DNA of 64,000 nucleotides from Gymnorhina tibicen. Its lineage: Eukaryota > Chordata > Aves > Passeriformes > Artamidae. A program made the translations under genes and the position numbers. The notes under the pieces are model-generated. The model was not told the origin of the DNA and made no database searches. It saw only the letters and a list, made by a program, of their open reading frames with translations. The stretch is taken from assembly GCA_013399875.1 (NCBI GenBank), contig VXAZ01008023.1, positions 225,957-289,956 on the forward strand, read 5' to 3'. Positions 44,255-55,690 of the stretch are shown here, piece by piece; the stretch's first letter is position 1; each line of letters opens with the position of its first letter.

Positions 44255-44570
44255 TTCTCATAAGCAATTTTTCTCATGAGAGCACTTGTCCTGGAAGTGA
44301 GGGATGCAGATTCAATGTTCTCCTCATCAGAGGTGATATAAACTCCCTCCTGCTTGCAAAGCAACCCTAACGACCAGAGATAAGGCTAAGGTGGAGGACA
44401 CCCACCCATCCTGTTCAAGCTTGCCACAGTAAAGAAACAGATGCAAATTTCAGAGGGCCAGAGGGATTATAAACAAGAGGGAGCCTAACACTGTAGCTCA
44501 GGGGTAAAAGCATCTCCTGGATGGCAAGAAGCCTGAAGTCTGGGCCTGCTGGCCTGGCAGACTCACCCAT
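44255..44570 (+). repeat. tRNA-derived SINE relic with two tRNA-like heads
   Basis: Two tRNA-like stretches lie about 220 bases apart. The first (44270-44330) reads ATGAGAGCACTTGTCCTGGA and then GCAGATTCAATGTTCTC, resembling the anticodon-arm and B-box part of MIR-like SINE heads. The second (44490-44560) begins CTGTAGCTCAGGGGTAAAAG, with a good pol III A box (TAGCTCAGGGG), followed by a degenerate B box. Neither folds as an intact tRNA by eye, so they are fossils and not tRNA genes. Confidence 0.45.
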
Positions 44571-46533
44571 TCTTGAGGGTGAGGTTCATCTCACCTTATT
44601 TTAGCTATTTAGAGGTTTTATGTCTCATCTCTCTATAGTCAGTGTGAAGAGAGAACAAGAGACACCTGCAGAGAGTGATTCATTCTGGGCCCATCTGACA
44701 CCTCTCAGGATGGAGTGAATCTCCTTGCTGGGGGCCATTGCTCGCCATCACTTGTCAGCAGAAGCCAGACAACCAATTTCAGCCAGAAACCTGACTTAAT
44801 AGATGCCGAGTGAGGTGGATTCCACTGTGGATGACTAATTTTTCTGATTCATCATACCTGAATTTAGTCTTTAAAATTTGGGTATGTAGTCAAAGTTAGT
44901 CAAGTTCTGTCTCTGTATCATGGTCATTCCTTCCACTGGAAGGCTGGACATGGATAGCTGGGGTGGAATGTCTTGGGATGAAGTATTGCTGAGCCTGTAG
45001 AGCCTAAACACCGTGTGGCCATGTGTGTTCCTAGTTTGTGCTTGTGAATCCTGGTGCCTGCCAGGTGTCTGAAATGTAAGTGTTGAACTATTACATGTCA
45101 TTTTATGAACTTCGTTTGTAGATGGTCTAAGTGACTAGAGTCACTATGTACTGCTTTTAAGGGAGGAGCTAGCTGTGTAAAATATGCATAAAAATTGTTT
45201 GAAGATATTACAAGGCTAATAAAAAGCTGGAATTTTTGGAAAGCTGAAAGGCTCTGTTTTTAAATCAAAAAAAGTGAAGTACTATGGAAAATGGACTAAG
45301 TGTATACTGCATTTTATGCACTGAATACCCAGAAAAATCTGTCTCTAACTTCTAAAACTGGAGGTTAGATGCCTTTAAAAATATCACCTTTAATAGTAGC
45401 CCTGATGAGATGAGCCTGTAATTTTCAGTTTCAAAAAGCTACAGCTTTTTTCATTTTTGATAATGTGGAATAATGCTGTGGTGTACTGCAGGATAAGTCC
45501 CAACTATGTACTTCATTGTTTCATCAGAGATCAGCAAAAGGTCACCCAGCCTTCTTATCAGATTACTGGAGTGCAAGTGTTTTCTGTGCTGGTCTGAGTT
45601 TGGTGCACATATATTCTTTGCAAATGGATGATTTCAGGGAAAGACAACCTATGTGTTTTTATAATTTCATATTTGTTAAAAGTCACCACAGGCTTATTGT
45701 CCAGTCATTTTGCAAATTTTAGATTGTAGAAACAATTGTGGAAAATAAATGTCCAGTTTGGCAAAATTACAGTAACATGTTCTCCTGATGGGTTTTTAGC
45801 TACAAATACAGTTGGAGATGATGCCACAACGTTGTTCATGTCAATCACTCCGTAAGGCTGAATGCCTTCAAATATTCCAAAATATGGGTGAGAAACCCTT
45901 CCATTTCTTTTATCAAAATACGAAGGATATGTTTTTAAATTTGGCAACATAAAAGTAATTTGGAATGGACTAAAATTAAATTATTTAAGGCCTCGAGTTA
46001 TTGTTTACAGCAGAGACAAGAGAGCTGAAAATATTAAAAGGATGCACAAACTTGTTAAAATGTTTTGAGCCAGAACAAAACAGCTCATTCAGACCTACCT
46101 ATCTGAGAATCTCTGGATTGTTCTCCATTGAACAAACAGAATTTGGACTTTCAGCAGTTCCTGTTTTCCCTGCCTTATCACTCTGCTTGTTTTCACTTCA
46201 TTAGCGATAGTTTTGTGTTCCTTATTCCCTTTCACAGGTCTCTTGGTTCCGGAGATGGGATTCACCTCACTTGATTTATGGCATGTGTCTGGTTGATGTC
46301 TGCATCTAAGCCTGTCTTTAAAGACTCAGTTTACAGACAATTGAGTTGCTTCTGTGATGACTTATTTCTACCTAATACAGAAGTCTTAAAGCCTAACTCT
46401 ACTCTTGATACTCTTGATTTTTGAGTCCAGCTGTCCTTAGCTCAGACAGCATATGGTTTAACTAGACACCCTGGCCTTGATGTGGATGTCCCATGTCAGG
46501 GTTGGTTCTCAGACTTTCTTGATAATTCTCCAC

Positions 46534-46560
46534 TTTTTTTTTTTTGTGTGTGTGTGTGTG
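46534..46560. repeat. T12 plus (GT)n simple repeat
   Basis: Twelve Ts followed by about eight GT units. Confidence 0.9.
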
Positions 46561-49500
46561 ACGTGACATGTTTGACAGCACTGAGAAGAATGAGCAGTGG
46601 CTATTAGATTTTGACCAAGACGCTTTTCCGACTGTGGTCTGGTGGAGTGCTGGGGTTTTACAGTCTGCAGTGTGTAACCTCTAGTCTAGATGCTCATAGT
46701 TGTAAGTTTTGTGCATTTCTGCCTGTTGCTAGCTGTGCAACATTCACTAGCAAGGCTGCATATTCCTTTGTGGCATAGATGGGACTTACATAGTGAGGGA
46801 GTTGCTTTCTGTGGAAGCCTTACCTCAGTTGTAGAAGGTACACAAAGAAGGAAGATGCTCCTTAAAACAGCTGCATTATGTTGTGGAGGCCTTAATGCAT
46901 GTCTCTGCCACAAAGTTGTTTTTTATGTGAGATAATGGACAGTCATTTAGAGCCATTTAGACAAGTCATTTATATCACATGGGAAGTTAATAGGAATTGT
47001 CCTTAAAGATCTAAAATGTGATGAAAACACCACTTTGAAGTAACACGTCCCATTGATCACAAGTTTGGCAGCCAGAACTAGAGTTAGTAGCCAGTACATT
47101 TTCTGACCAGCTGCTTCACACTATCCAGAAAGAAGTTCTGTCTGAAGAAGTTTCTTGTATTTCTGTCTCCTGTTAGGACAATTTGTGAGTTAAACTGTGG
47201 TGATTTTAGCCCTAGCTAAATCAATTTCTTAGGTTGTGGGAGACATAGATTCTGAGTTGATTCAGTGAGGTTCTTACAATCCTCAGATAAGACACACTCC
47301 AGAAGTGGTCATTTGGGACATTCACCAGGTGCAATGGAAATTCTAAATTACAGTCTGAACTGGGAAGAATGGGATATGAAACCTTGGTTTTTGACAGGCC
47401 TTGTAAGTATCAGACCACTTCTTTGAGAATTTTCTGAGAAAATGTTCAGGAGAATAATCTTGGTTTTCTTCTGAAGCGTGATTGTATTTCTCTTTATGTG
47501 AGCTTCTGCTTTGTTTTCAAAAGTGCTTTTATAGATTCTACTAAGGAAAAAAATGTCATGGGAAAATTTTTGGTAATTTTTTTTATTGACTGGGTGTTCT
47601 TTTGCTGTAATGCAGATGCTCCTTTTTTAAACCTGATAAAGGCATAGCTATTTGGGGACATGATACTCTCTGCTCTGTACTGAGAGCAGCAACACACCTT
47701 GCAGAATTGTTTTAAGGAGCAGTATGGAGTGTGCCAATTTCTCTCTTTTTTGCTATTTTGGTAGTGTTTTGTGGAGTGAAGCACATGTATATAAGCTGCA
47801 AATGTACATTCCTGTATAGAATAAGCAGGCTGTCTGTGTGAATCAGCTGTTATGGGGGTGGCTGTGGGTAAGACATGAAACAGGCAGTGGAAACTCCTTT
47901 GATGGAGATTCAGTATTCTTCATGCTTTACACACATGGGGCCTGATGCTAATCCAGTGAGACCCAGGAAGACTTTCCCTGTCAGTTCACAGCTCTGGATC
48001 CAGCTTCAGGTGTGTTTGTGAATGTGTATGTGGGATGTGGCTGGTTTTTGGCTAGTGTAACAGGTGCCTGTGAGAGTGGAGAGGGAATTTGTCTCACTGC
48101 TCTGGGTTGGCATGTGAATTTTATCTAAAGCTTGTCACTTGCACATAGCCAGCCTGCTCACGTTCTAAATAGATTCTGCCCTCAGACTGTAAAGAACAAG
48201 ATAATAACATTATGTTATGTACTTGAAAGCTAAATTATTTTAAAAGTCTGAAATTAGCAGATGAGGAGGAATTTATTTGCCAAATACATTTCAGAAGCAG
48301 CTTGGGAAACATGTCAGAGCCCATCTTTAACTGCTTAACTAGTGGCTGTTCAACTTAATAGCTCTGAAGAGTGCTTACAGTATGAGGGAGACCAAAACAA
48401 AATCCCAGAATGCGTCAGATTTTCTTCCAAACAACAAAAAACGCCATCAATTCACAAACCAGATAGTTAAAGAGGAAAACCTGCATCTACAACCACTGAC
48501 CTCACCTAACATCCTCTGTGCTCCAGGCAAAAAAACCCTTGCTCCTTTTTTGGACTCTTTATCCATTCTTTCCATCTCTGTTAACTTACTGCATAGCTGA
48601 ACCTGACCTTTGCTCTGGTAGTGATGCCGGCCTTTACCACGCGTTCGTCCTATTACCACACAGATATCTCCACGTTTTCCTGTGTCCTGTCCTCCGTGTG
48701 TGGGACAAAGGTCACTTCCCAGCCACTCTCCTTCAAATCACTCCTTAAGATGCACTTCGCCCCCACCATGTCTGTGGGGCTTTGCTGACAGCAGCTGGGA
48801 AGAGTGGAAGTTAAATTGTTTTCTAGGCAGCCTCTGTGAAAACACGCTCACGTTATTTCTACTGTGGACCTGCTGTCAACCCCTTTCCTGCTGGGGACGA
48901 CAAGGCCATGATGCCGTTTTAGTAATCATCAGCTGTCATTGGAACCTGACATAGACAGGAGCAGCTCTTGGCTCTGCTGGTTGTTACCTTCCTTCTCTTT
49001 CACTCCCAACTGTCCCAGTTTGCTTTTAGCCACTGTGCTGCTTCCATCTTTCCTAGCTCTTGCACATCTGTGAATTCAGCTCCTGTGCCTGGCTGAGGGA
49101 CTGATGCAGAGTCCACCCTTTCAGGCTTTATTAGCACATCTTGGCTTTAAGCATCAAAGATCTATTTTGGGGAGGTGATGGAGCCACAGGTCTTAATCCT
49201 TCAGAGTGGCAGAAAAGCTTCCTTCTTAGTTGTTATTACTTTCCCAACTCCATATGGAAGGGGAAGGCATCCTAGCTAATCAGAGCTTCAGACAGGCAAT
49301 TCTTCAGATTGTTTTAGGGTTTTTAATTAATAATGTAGGCTCCAGCATCATGTGGCAGAGAGCCAGTGTCAGTCATCTGACAATAGCCTTCACCATCTAT
49401 CAATAATGAGGGAATTCCTCTGCGTAAGCCCCGGAAGCTTCTGTAATGGGTGAGATTGCTGTTTGCAAAGCATCCTGCAACATTCAGCCTTGAAGGTCTG

Positions 49501-50819
49501 CTGATTTTTAAATTATATAAACAAAACCCTGTAAAATCCACATAGCCCAAAGACAGTGACTTCTGTTTATACTGTCCAGATCACAGATGCTGAGCATGAA
49601 TGCATGAACAGTCCTTTTGTATGGTGTTTGACACTTTCTGCGGCTGTCTGCACTGTTTTTTAATATACAGAATCCCTGATTCTCCACTGCCTTGCACCCT
49701 GTCTATTCATTCTCACCCCTGTGAAGTGAGGGTAAAACACTATCAAAACAAAATGGTACCATTTTGCATGTTTTCCACTCAGTTTGTTCAGGTGTAAATA
49801 ACGAGAGAAAGAACGGGGCAAAGCAAAACCTGACCCGCAGTCTGTCTCTCAGTGCGTCAGGGGTCTTGAAGTGGGGGGATGACAGAACAAACACAAGCTG
49901 TTACCTTGCCATTTTTGCTAATGTTTTAAAACCAGGCAGCTTGTGAGGATGACAGATGCAAAAGTCAGGCAGTACTTCGTTCCTGTAGTCCTCACGTGAT
50001 GTGTTCCCCTAGAGCAATAGAAGTGTTACCTGTGGTGTGGATGGGTGCTAATGATAGCTGTTTTGGGAGCAGGGTTGTCAGTGAGAGTCCTTCTGAGTTG
50101 TTCAGCTGCTCGTCTTAGTACTGGAGAAAGAAAAATGCTTTGTACTTTGTGCTGTTTGTTGCATTACCTTGGCTTTTATAATCGGCTGTAATGGAGAGTG
50201 AGCTCTTTAAGCTGTGGTGAGGCTGCTGCTTTGTCTCCTGGGCCCTGGACATGAACAGCACTCAAGTCTTTCTAACTTTTTAAAAATTTTTTTGTCATTG
50301 TAGGGACGGAAGACTGTACTCATCCTAACTGACTTTCCATCGTCCTCTAATTCTGCATTTACACAGCTCTGCAAGTAAATACCTGAGCCTTCTTCCGAAA
50401 AAGGGTATCTCTTTTCCCTTCCCATCTTTTTCTTTGCACAAATCCCAGCACTGACACCTTCCTTGCTTTCCTGAACAACACATTAGACCATCCTAGACCA
50501 TTCTGTTTCTACCAAAGCACAGAATTTAAGTATATTTATGATTTGTTCATAAGATACTGCTGTTACCCCTTGTGATATAACGTACTTCACCATTAATGCA
50601 GGAAAAATAATGTTGTATTGCACACAAAAAAAAATCCACCCTCCCTTAAAAAAATACCCAGATAATCAAAAAATGTATATAGATAAATACTGGCAAAATC
50701 TGAATTGAACGAACGTTGCATGGGCTGTTATAGTAGGTAGGAATAATGAGCAGAAGTTAGAGTCTCTTTGAAACCAGAACAGTAAATATTTTTGCTTATC
50801 ATCAATTCAAATCTCAGCC

Positions 50820-51000
50820 TTACCATTGCATTAGCATTTCCACTCATTTTTAGAAACAGAGTGAATTTTCATGACTCATTTGAGTGCTCTGTAACTATTT
50901 GTATGCAAATGTGACTCAAACTTTCTCACAGTCACATGCTTCATCCTCCTGTTGGAATTCATGTACAAATGGGAGTGGTGGTGTTCCTTTTCCTTACAAA
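50820..51000. promoter_or_regulatory. Candidate distal regulatory block with octamer site
   Basis: Contains the perfect octamer ATGCAAAT at 50903-50910, GCATTAGCATTT near 50828 and TGACTCA-like sites (ATGACTCATT near 50871, GTGACTCAAA near 50911). The density of POU and AP-1 consensus sites exceeds that of the neighbouring DNA. Function is inferred from motifs only. Confidence 0.3.
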
Positions 51001-51914
51001 CCTTACCTTTCCTAAACAGTCTTGTGCCTCTCTCACATTTATGATAGCATTTGAAGAAACACTTGTTCCTATAACTTCAGAGTTGCTTTAAAATTGAAAG
51101 ACTCAAAAAGAGAAATAAAAATCCACTCTGTATCGAAAGCATTTTGTTAAAATATTGTGTTCTCACATCTAAATATGAGAGGTTAGGAAAGGAGGGCATG
51201 TTTACGTCTAACTTTCAGAAAAAATATGCAAGTCCTGGCAGGAGAACAAGCATGAGAAAGTTCAGCTGAAAGGTAATGTACCCATCAATGTATGCAGAGA
51301 CTTAAAATGAAATTGCCATCTCAACCATAGCTAGAACAAGCACAGCTGATGAATAAATGTATATTGACTAAAATAAATACAAAGTGTAATGCCAGATGTG
51401 GACAATGCAGAATGCAGAAAAGCAGTAAACTGAGTAAATATCAAATTAAGGACTAGCCTTAATTGTGAGGAGTCAATTCCAATTAGAAACAGAACTGGGG
51501 AGCTTTTCTGCTCAAAACCAGTTGAGGTACGTTTCCAATTAGAAGAGAAGCTGCCTGAGCTGCCACTGCTTTCCCATCTGAGGCTCATCAGCAACAGCCT
51601 GCTGCATATAACATACAGTTCAAAGGCTGCCTTTATTTATGAGTATCTGTGATGAGGCTGTCGGCTTTTGCTGTAGCCCAGCAAATTTGGTTTGCAGTTT
51701 TTGTCTGCTTTTCAGAATGCACCTTTCTGTTCTCCATAAACATGTCTAAGACCTTCTGAAGCAATATCCCTTGCACTGCAATCACACGGGATGTCTCTTT
51801 TCAGTGGTAGGAAGAATATTTTTATATTTCCATCTCTCACAAAGCCCAAATGACTAAAATGGAGTCTTCCAGAGTTACTTGTTCAGGAGCAAGATTTTTG
51901 GAATTCAGATGAGA

Positions 51915-52240
51915 CACTCCACAGAATCACAGAATGGGTCGGGTTGGAAGGGACCACAGTGGGTCATCTGTTCCAACCTCCCTGCTCTTGCAGGGTCATC
52001 CTAGAGCACACTGAACAGAGTTGTGTCCAGATAGTTCTTGAATATTTCTGGTGAGGGAGACACCACAGCCTCTCTGGACAACCTGTTCTGGTTACTTGCA
52101 CAGGAAGTTCTTCTTCATGTTCAGGTGGAACTTCCTGTACAGCTGGTTCTGCCCATTGCCTTCACATTGGCACCTCTGAGGAGAGCCTGCTTTCATCTGC
52201 TTGGCATCTCAAATGACACCAGTTGTAGTCAGTGAACATC
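51915..52240 (-). mobile_element. CR1 LINE 3' end
   Basis: The + strand reads CCACAGAATCACAGAATGGG, GGGTTGGAAGGGACCACAG, CCAACCTCCCTGCTCTTGCA, then GACACCACAGCCTCTCTGGA and CAACCTGTTCTGG. This is the reverse complement of the very common avian CR1 3' terminus, including the TTCTGTGATTCTGTG terminal octamer repeat. The element is therefore on the - strand, 5'-truncated near 52240, and moderately diverged. Confidence 0.92.
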
Positions 52241-54129
52241 TAATCAGTAAGCTCAGTCTCCAGGGAGTGTTGAACCAGAGTCCCAAACCATGTCTGCCTC
52301 TGAGTCAGTTGCATGGCTCAGCAGTCACTGACCATTAACGTGAAAATTGACACCGACAGATATACGCTGAAACAGTTTCTCTTATCCCAGGAGCTAATTT
52401 CCACCCTATATAATTGATTCTTTTGCTATACTGTGCCTTTGTGGAGTGGCCCGCACACCCAGCATGGGGACAGAGGCCCCAGTACATACCCAACTGTGCC
52501 CCTGCTCCAGAGCTGTGTAACACCCTGCAGGTTCTCAGAAGCTTTGCTTATTGAAATATTTTGTCTGGTTTTCTGTTTCTGGTGTTGCTGCCATTAGTAA
52601 GCAGCCCTCCGCAGGTACCTGGGCTCTGCTAGGGCTGCAGTTAACATGGCTAAATAAGCTAAATGCAAGTGAACTCAAATGTCTTGCTGACACACCTCTG
52701 ACTGAACTCAGTGCAGTCAGAGATCACCTAAAGTTTCTAAATTGACATGAAATTAAGCAAGTTGCAGAAGCTGTAAACAAACTGCAAAGAAAAGAAAGTA
52801 GGAACTTGGTACTTGGTCTGGCTGCAAGTTCCAGACTGATGCATAACCTGCCAACATGAAGTTCACTCCAGGATCTGGTCTTATGAAGGATGCACTCCCT
52901 CTTTTCTTAATGCCAGCATCATTAGTAGTGTAGGTATACAGATCTCTTAAATTAATAGTGCAACAGATTGTTCGTGCTGCACTTAACAAGCAGTTCAATA
53001 TAACAGCCATGAGCTAAAATTTTTGCAAGTTTGTGAACTTCAAAGAAAACTTTGCTTCTTTTCAAAGAGTCTTACAAACAACTAAGCACATTTTTTCCCC
53101 ACCTCATCTTAAAAGAAATTACAGAAGAATATATACAGCAGGCCTGAAATTCCTGCCAGTCCTTCATCTTGATTTTCTTGGCATATTGGTAAGGAATCTG
53201 GATGCTGAAATTTACTGTTAATGAGTACCTTATTTTATGGATGTGTTCTTTTTCTGTGCCCTAACGCTTATCTGAACTGTTTGTGCTCTTATGGAGGGCC
53301 AAAAAAGACACATAGAAGACAAATGCTGAAGTAACCAGTGAAACATCTTACTACTTTGCTGTTTAATTTTTAGTTTGGAAAGTATGGGTGGTCTCTAGTT
53401 GAACTAAATTTCTTTATTGATTTATGTATCTGTGGATTATAATCCTACAAATTATCTTCAGTTTTCATTTCAAGGGTCTTCTGTGGCTTGTGATGGATTA
53501 AACATAGAGGCAGCAGTTCTTAGGGAGCTGTTGGTCAATGCTAACAAAAGTGGCATGTAGTGGTTTGATTTGAAACAATGTGGATGAAGTATACCTAAAC
53601 ACAAACAACAAGTGGAAAGCAAAAATGTAGAGATGGATGGAGAATGGCAAGGACAGCAGCCATTCCAGAATGGAACAGATGAGGGGGAAGCTGAAAATAC
53701 TTGCCCAGAAATGAAAAAAGCCCCAAGCCCCACCAGCAGTAGGCAGGAAGGATTGAAAATAGTGAGATAAAAATTAGAAATATTGTACACTTACTGTTGA
53801 TTTCCAAGAATCCCTAAGTGACTGTTGTTGGAAGCTGAACTAAAACCAAGGGAGGTGAAAAGTCAAACGACCCTTTGAGGGTAGAGTAAAAGAATGTGTT
53901 TGCCCTTTGAAAGAAAAAGGCAAAGATTTCTTCTGGTTTTATCAAAACAGAGTTGAATGCTGTGAGCTATGGAGAAAAAAAAAAACAGTGTTTTTATCAT
54001 GATGTGATTAATATCATGTTTTACATTCTGTAAATTGGGTGTTTATACTTAGGACAAATTTGAGGACTGAAGCCCCTGAAATGTCTTTCCTTTTTCCTTC
54101 ACTGGAAACAGCAGCATCATCTCCTTCAT
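52241..54129. other. Intergenic, nothing recognised
   Basis: Separates two CR1 pieces of the same orientation. No reverse-transcriptase-like sequence was seen in it, so there is no sign that the two flanking CR1 pieces are one element. Confidence 0.55.
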
Positions 54130-55690
54130 ATTCTGGGCTTTTGTGCCTCAAAACCCAGCTACTTCTAGCTGGGAAAATCTATAGTCTCCCCAGGTGACCT
54201 GTGCCTGCATCCACTGGCTGTGCATTTCTTTCTTATTCTTCAGCTTGAGAAGCAGATCCTTGCTCAGCTGTGCTACTTTCTGGCCTGCCTTGCTTGATCT
54301 CCTGCACACTGGGATCGAGAGCTCTTGTACTATCAGAAAAATGGCCTTAAAGAGCTGCCAGTTCTGTTTAGCCGCTGTGTCCTTAAGGCCAGTTACCCAG
54401 GGGATCTCATTCACCAACTCCTTAAACAGCTGGAAGTTCACTCTTGCAAACTTCAGGGTCTTGACTTTGCTCCTCACCAGGCTAGAGTGTGGTCATCACA
54501 GCCCGAGATGCCTCCAATCTTAATTCCTTTTGTGAGCTCATCCACACTGGTGAGCACCAGGTCCAGTAATGTCTCACCTCTGATTGCCTTACCTAAGGCC
54601 TGGACCAGGAAGTTGTCCTCTCCACATTCCAGGAGTCTCCTTGCAGCCAGCTATATTGCTTTCCCAGCAGATGTCCAGGTGGTTGAAATCACCCATCAGG
54701 ATGAGAACTTGCAAGTGTGGTGGTTCCTGTATATGAAGCAAAAAAGTCTCGTCAACAGGCTCCCCTGATCAGGTGGCCTAGAGTAGACCCCCATCACCAG
54801 GTGTCCTTGGTTGGTCCTGTCCTTGATTTTTACCCACAGGCTCTCAACCTGTTCATGGCTGTTACTCAGAGGCAGCTCTTCACAATCTGTCCCCTCCTTA
54901 ACGTAGGGTGCAAACCTCCTGCCCGTCCTGCCCAGCCTGTCTCTTCTGAAAGGCTTGTGGCTCTCAGTTGCCATGCTTCAGTCATACATGACAACTCATC
55001 CCACCATGTTTCTGATAGCAATTAGGTTGTAGTTTTTTAATTGCACCATGGTTTCCAACTTATCCTGCTTGTTACCTGTGCTGCGTGCATTGGTGCAACT
55101 GGGCTGTTGACCTCTTCACCTTTTGGGAGGAGCCCTCTCCAGTTCCTTTGGGATGATTTGCAGGTGTTTCCCTGCTACAGGGCTGTTGTTTCCTGGTTCC
55201 TTACTGACACCAGGTAGAGCATCCCCCTCCCCACTGAATCTAGTTTAAAGCCCTGACTAGTAAGTCCCACCAGCTTGCTCCCCAAAACACTTGTACCCAA
55301 CTTGTGCAGGTGTGCCTCATCTGCTGGAGACATGCCCAGTCTCTCAAGGGCATGTCCCAGATCATAGAACCCAAAGCTCTGAGCATGGCACCAGTCTTAT
55401 GGCCAGTCCTTCACCCTATCCACTTGTTTCACTCTGCCTGGGTCCCTGTGCCCTACTGGGAGGATAAAAGAGAACACTACCTGTGCCCCAGATCCTTTCA
55501 ATATCTTTCTGAGGGACATGAAATCCTTTCTGATATTTTGGAATCTGTCGCAGCTTCAATTGATCCTACATGAAAGAGTAGGAGCAGATGATAGTCCTCA
55601 GCTTTTGCCAGACTTGGAGGCCCCTTTGTGACATCCCAAATGCAGGCCCCTGGGTTGGCAGCAAACCTCTGTATGAAGGCAGCCTCTGTT
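54130..55690 (-). mobile_element. CR1 LINE 5' half: end of ORF1 and ORF2 endonuclease, RT missing
   Basis: On the - strand, from 55690 downward, comes a region resembling the CR1 5'/ORF1 part. Then follow NSHEQVESLWVKIKDRTNQG and PPDQGSL near 54900-54770, and an APE-type endonuclease motif MGDFNH encoded at about 54679-54696. The linker follows, with VKTLKFARVNFQLFKELV, WQLFKAIFLIVQELSIPV and KKEMHSQW at about 54470-54190. Frameshifts and stops break the frame. The reverse transcriptase and 3' end are absent. Retention of the 5' half without the 3' half is the reverse of ordinary LINE truncation. Confidence 0.8.

Larger units (their letters stand above)
44571..51914. other. Intergenic, no gene recognised
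   Basis: 7.3 kb of AT-rich to average DNA containing a T/(TG)n simple repeat near 46534 and an octamer-bearing block near 50860-51000. Short frames, including those at 48382-48954, have no family resemblance. Confidence 0.55.

Noticed and set aside
44490..44560. Possible functional tRNA gene
   Set aside because: The A box is good but the B box and acceptor stem are degraded, and no cloverleaf closes by eye. A SINE fossil is likelier.
52241..54129. Idea that the CR1 pieces at 51915-52240 and 54130-55690 are one element
   Set aside because: The intervening DNA shows no reverse-transcriptase-like or CR1 sequence I can recognise.
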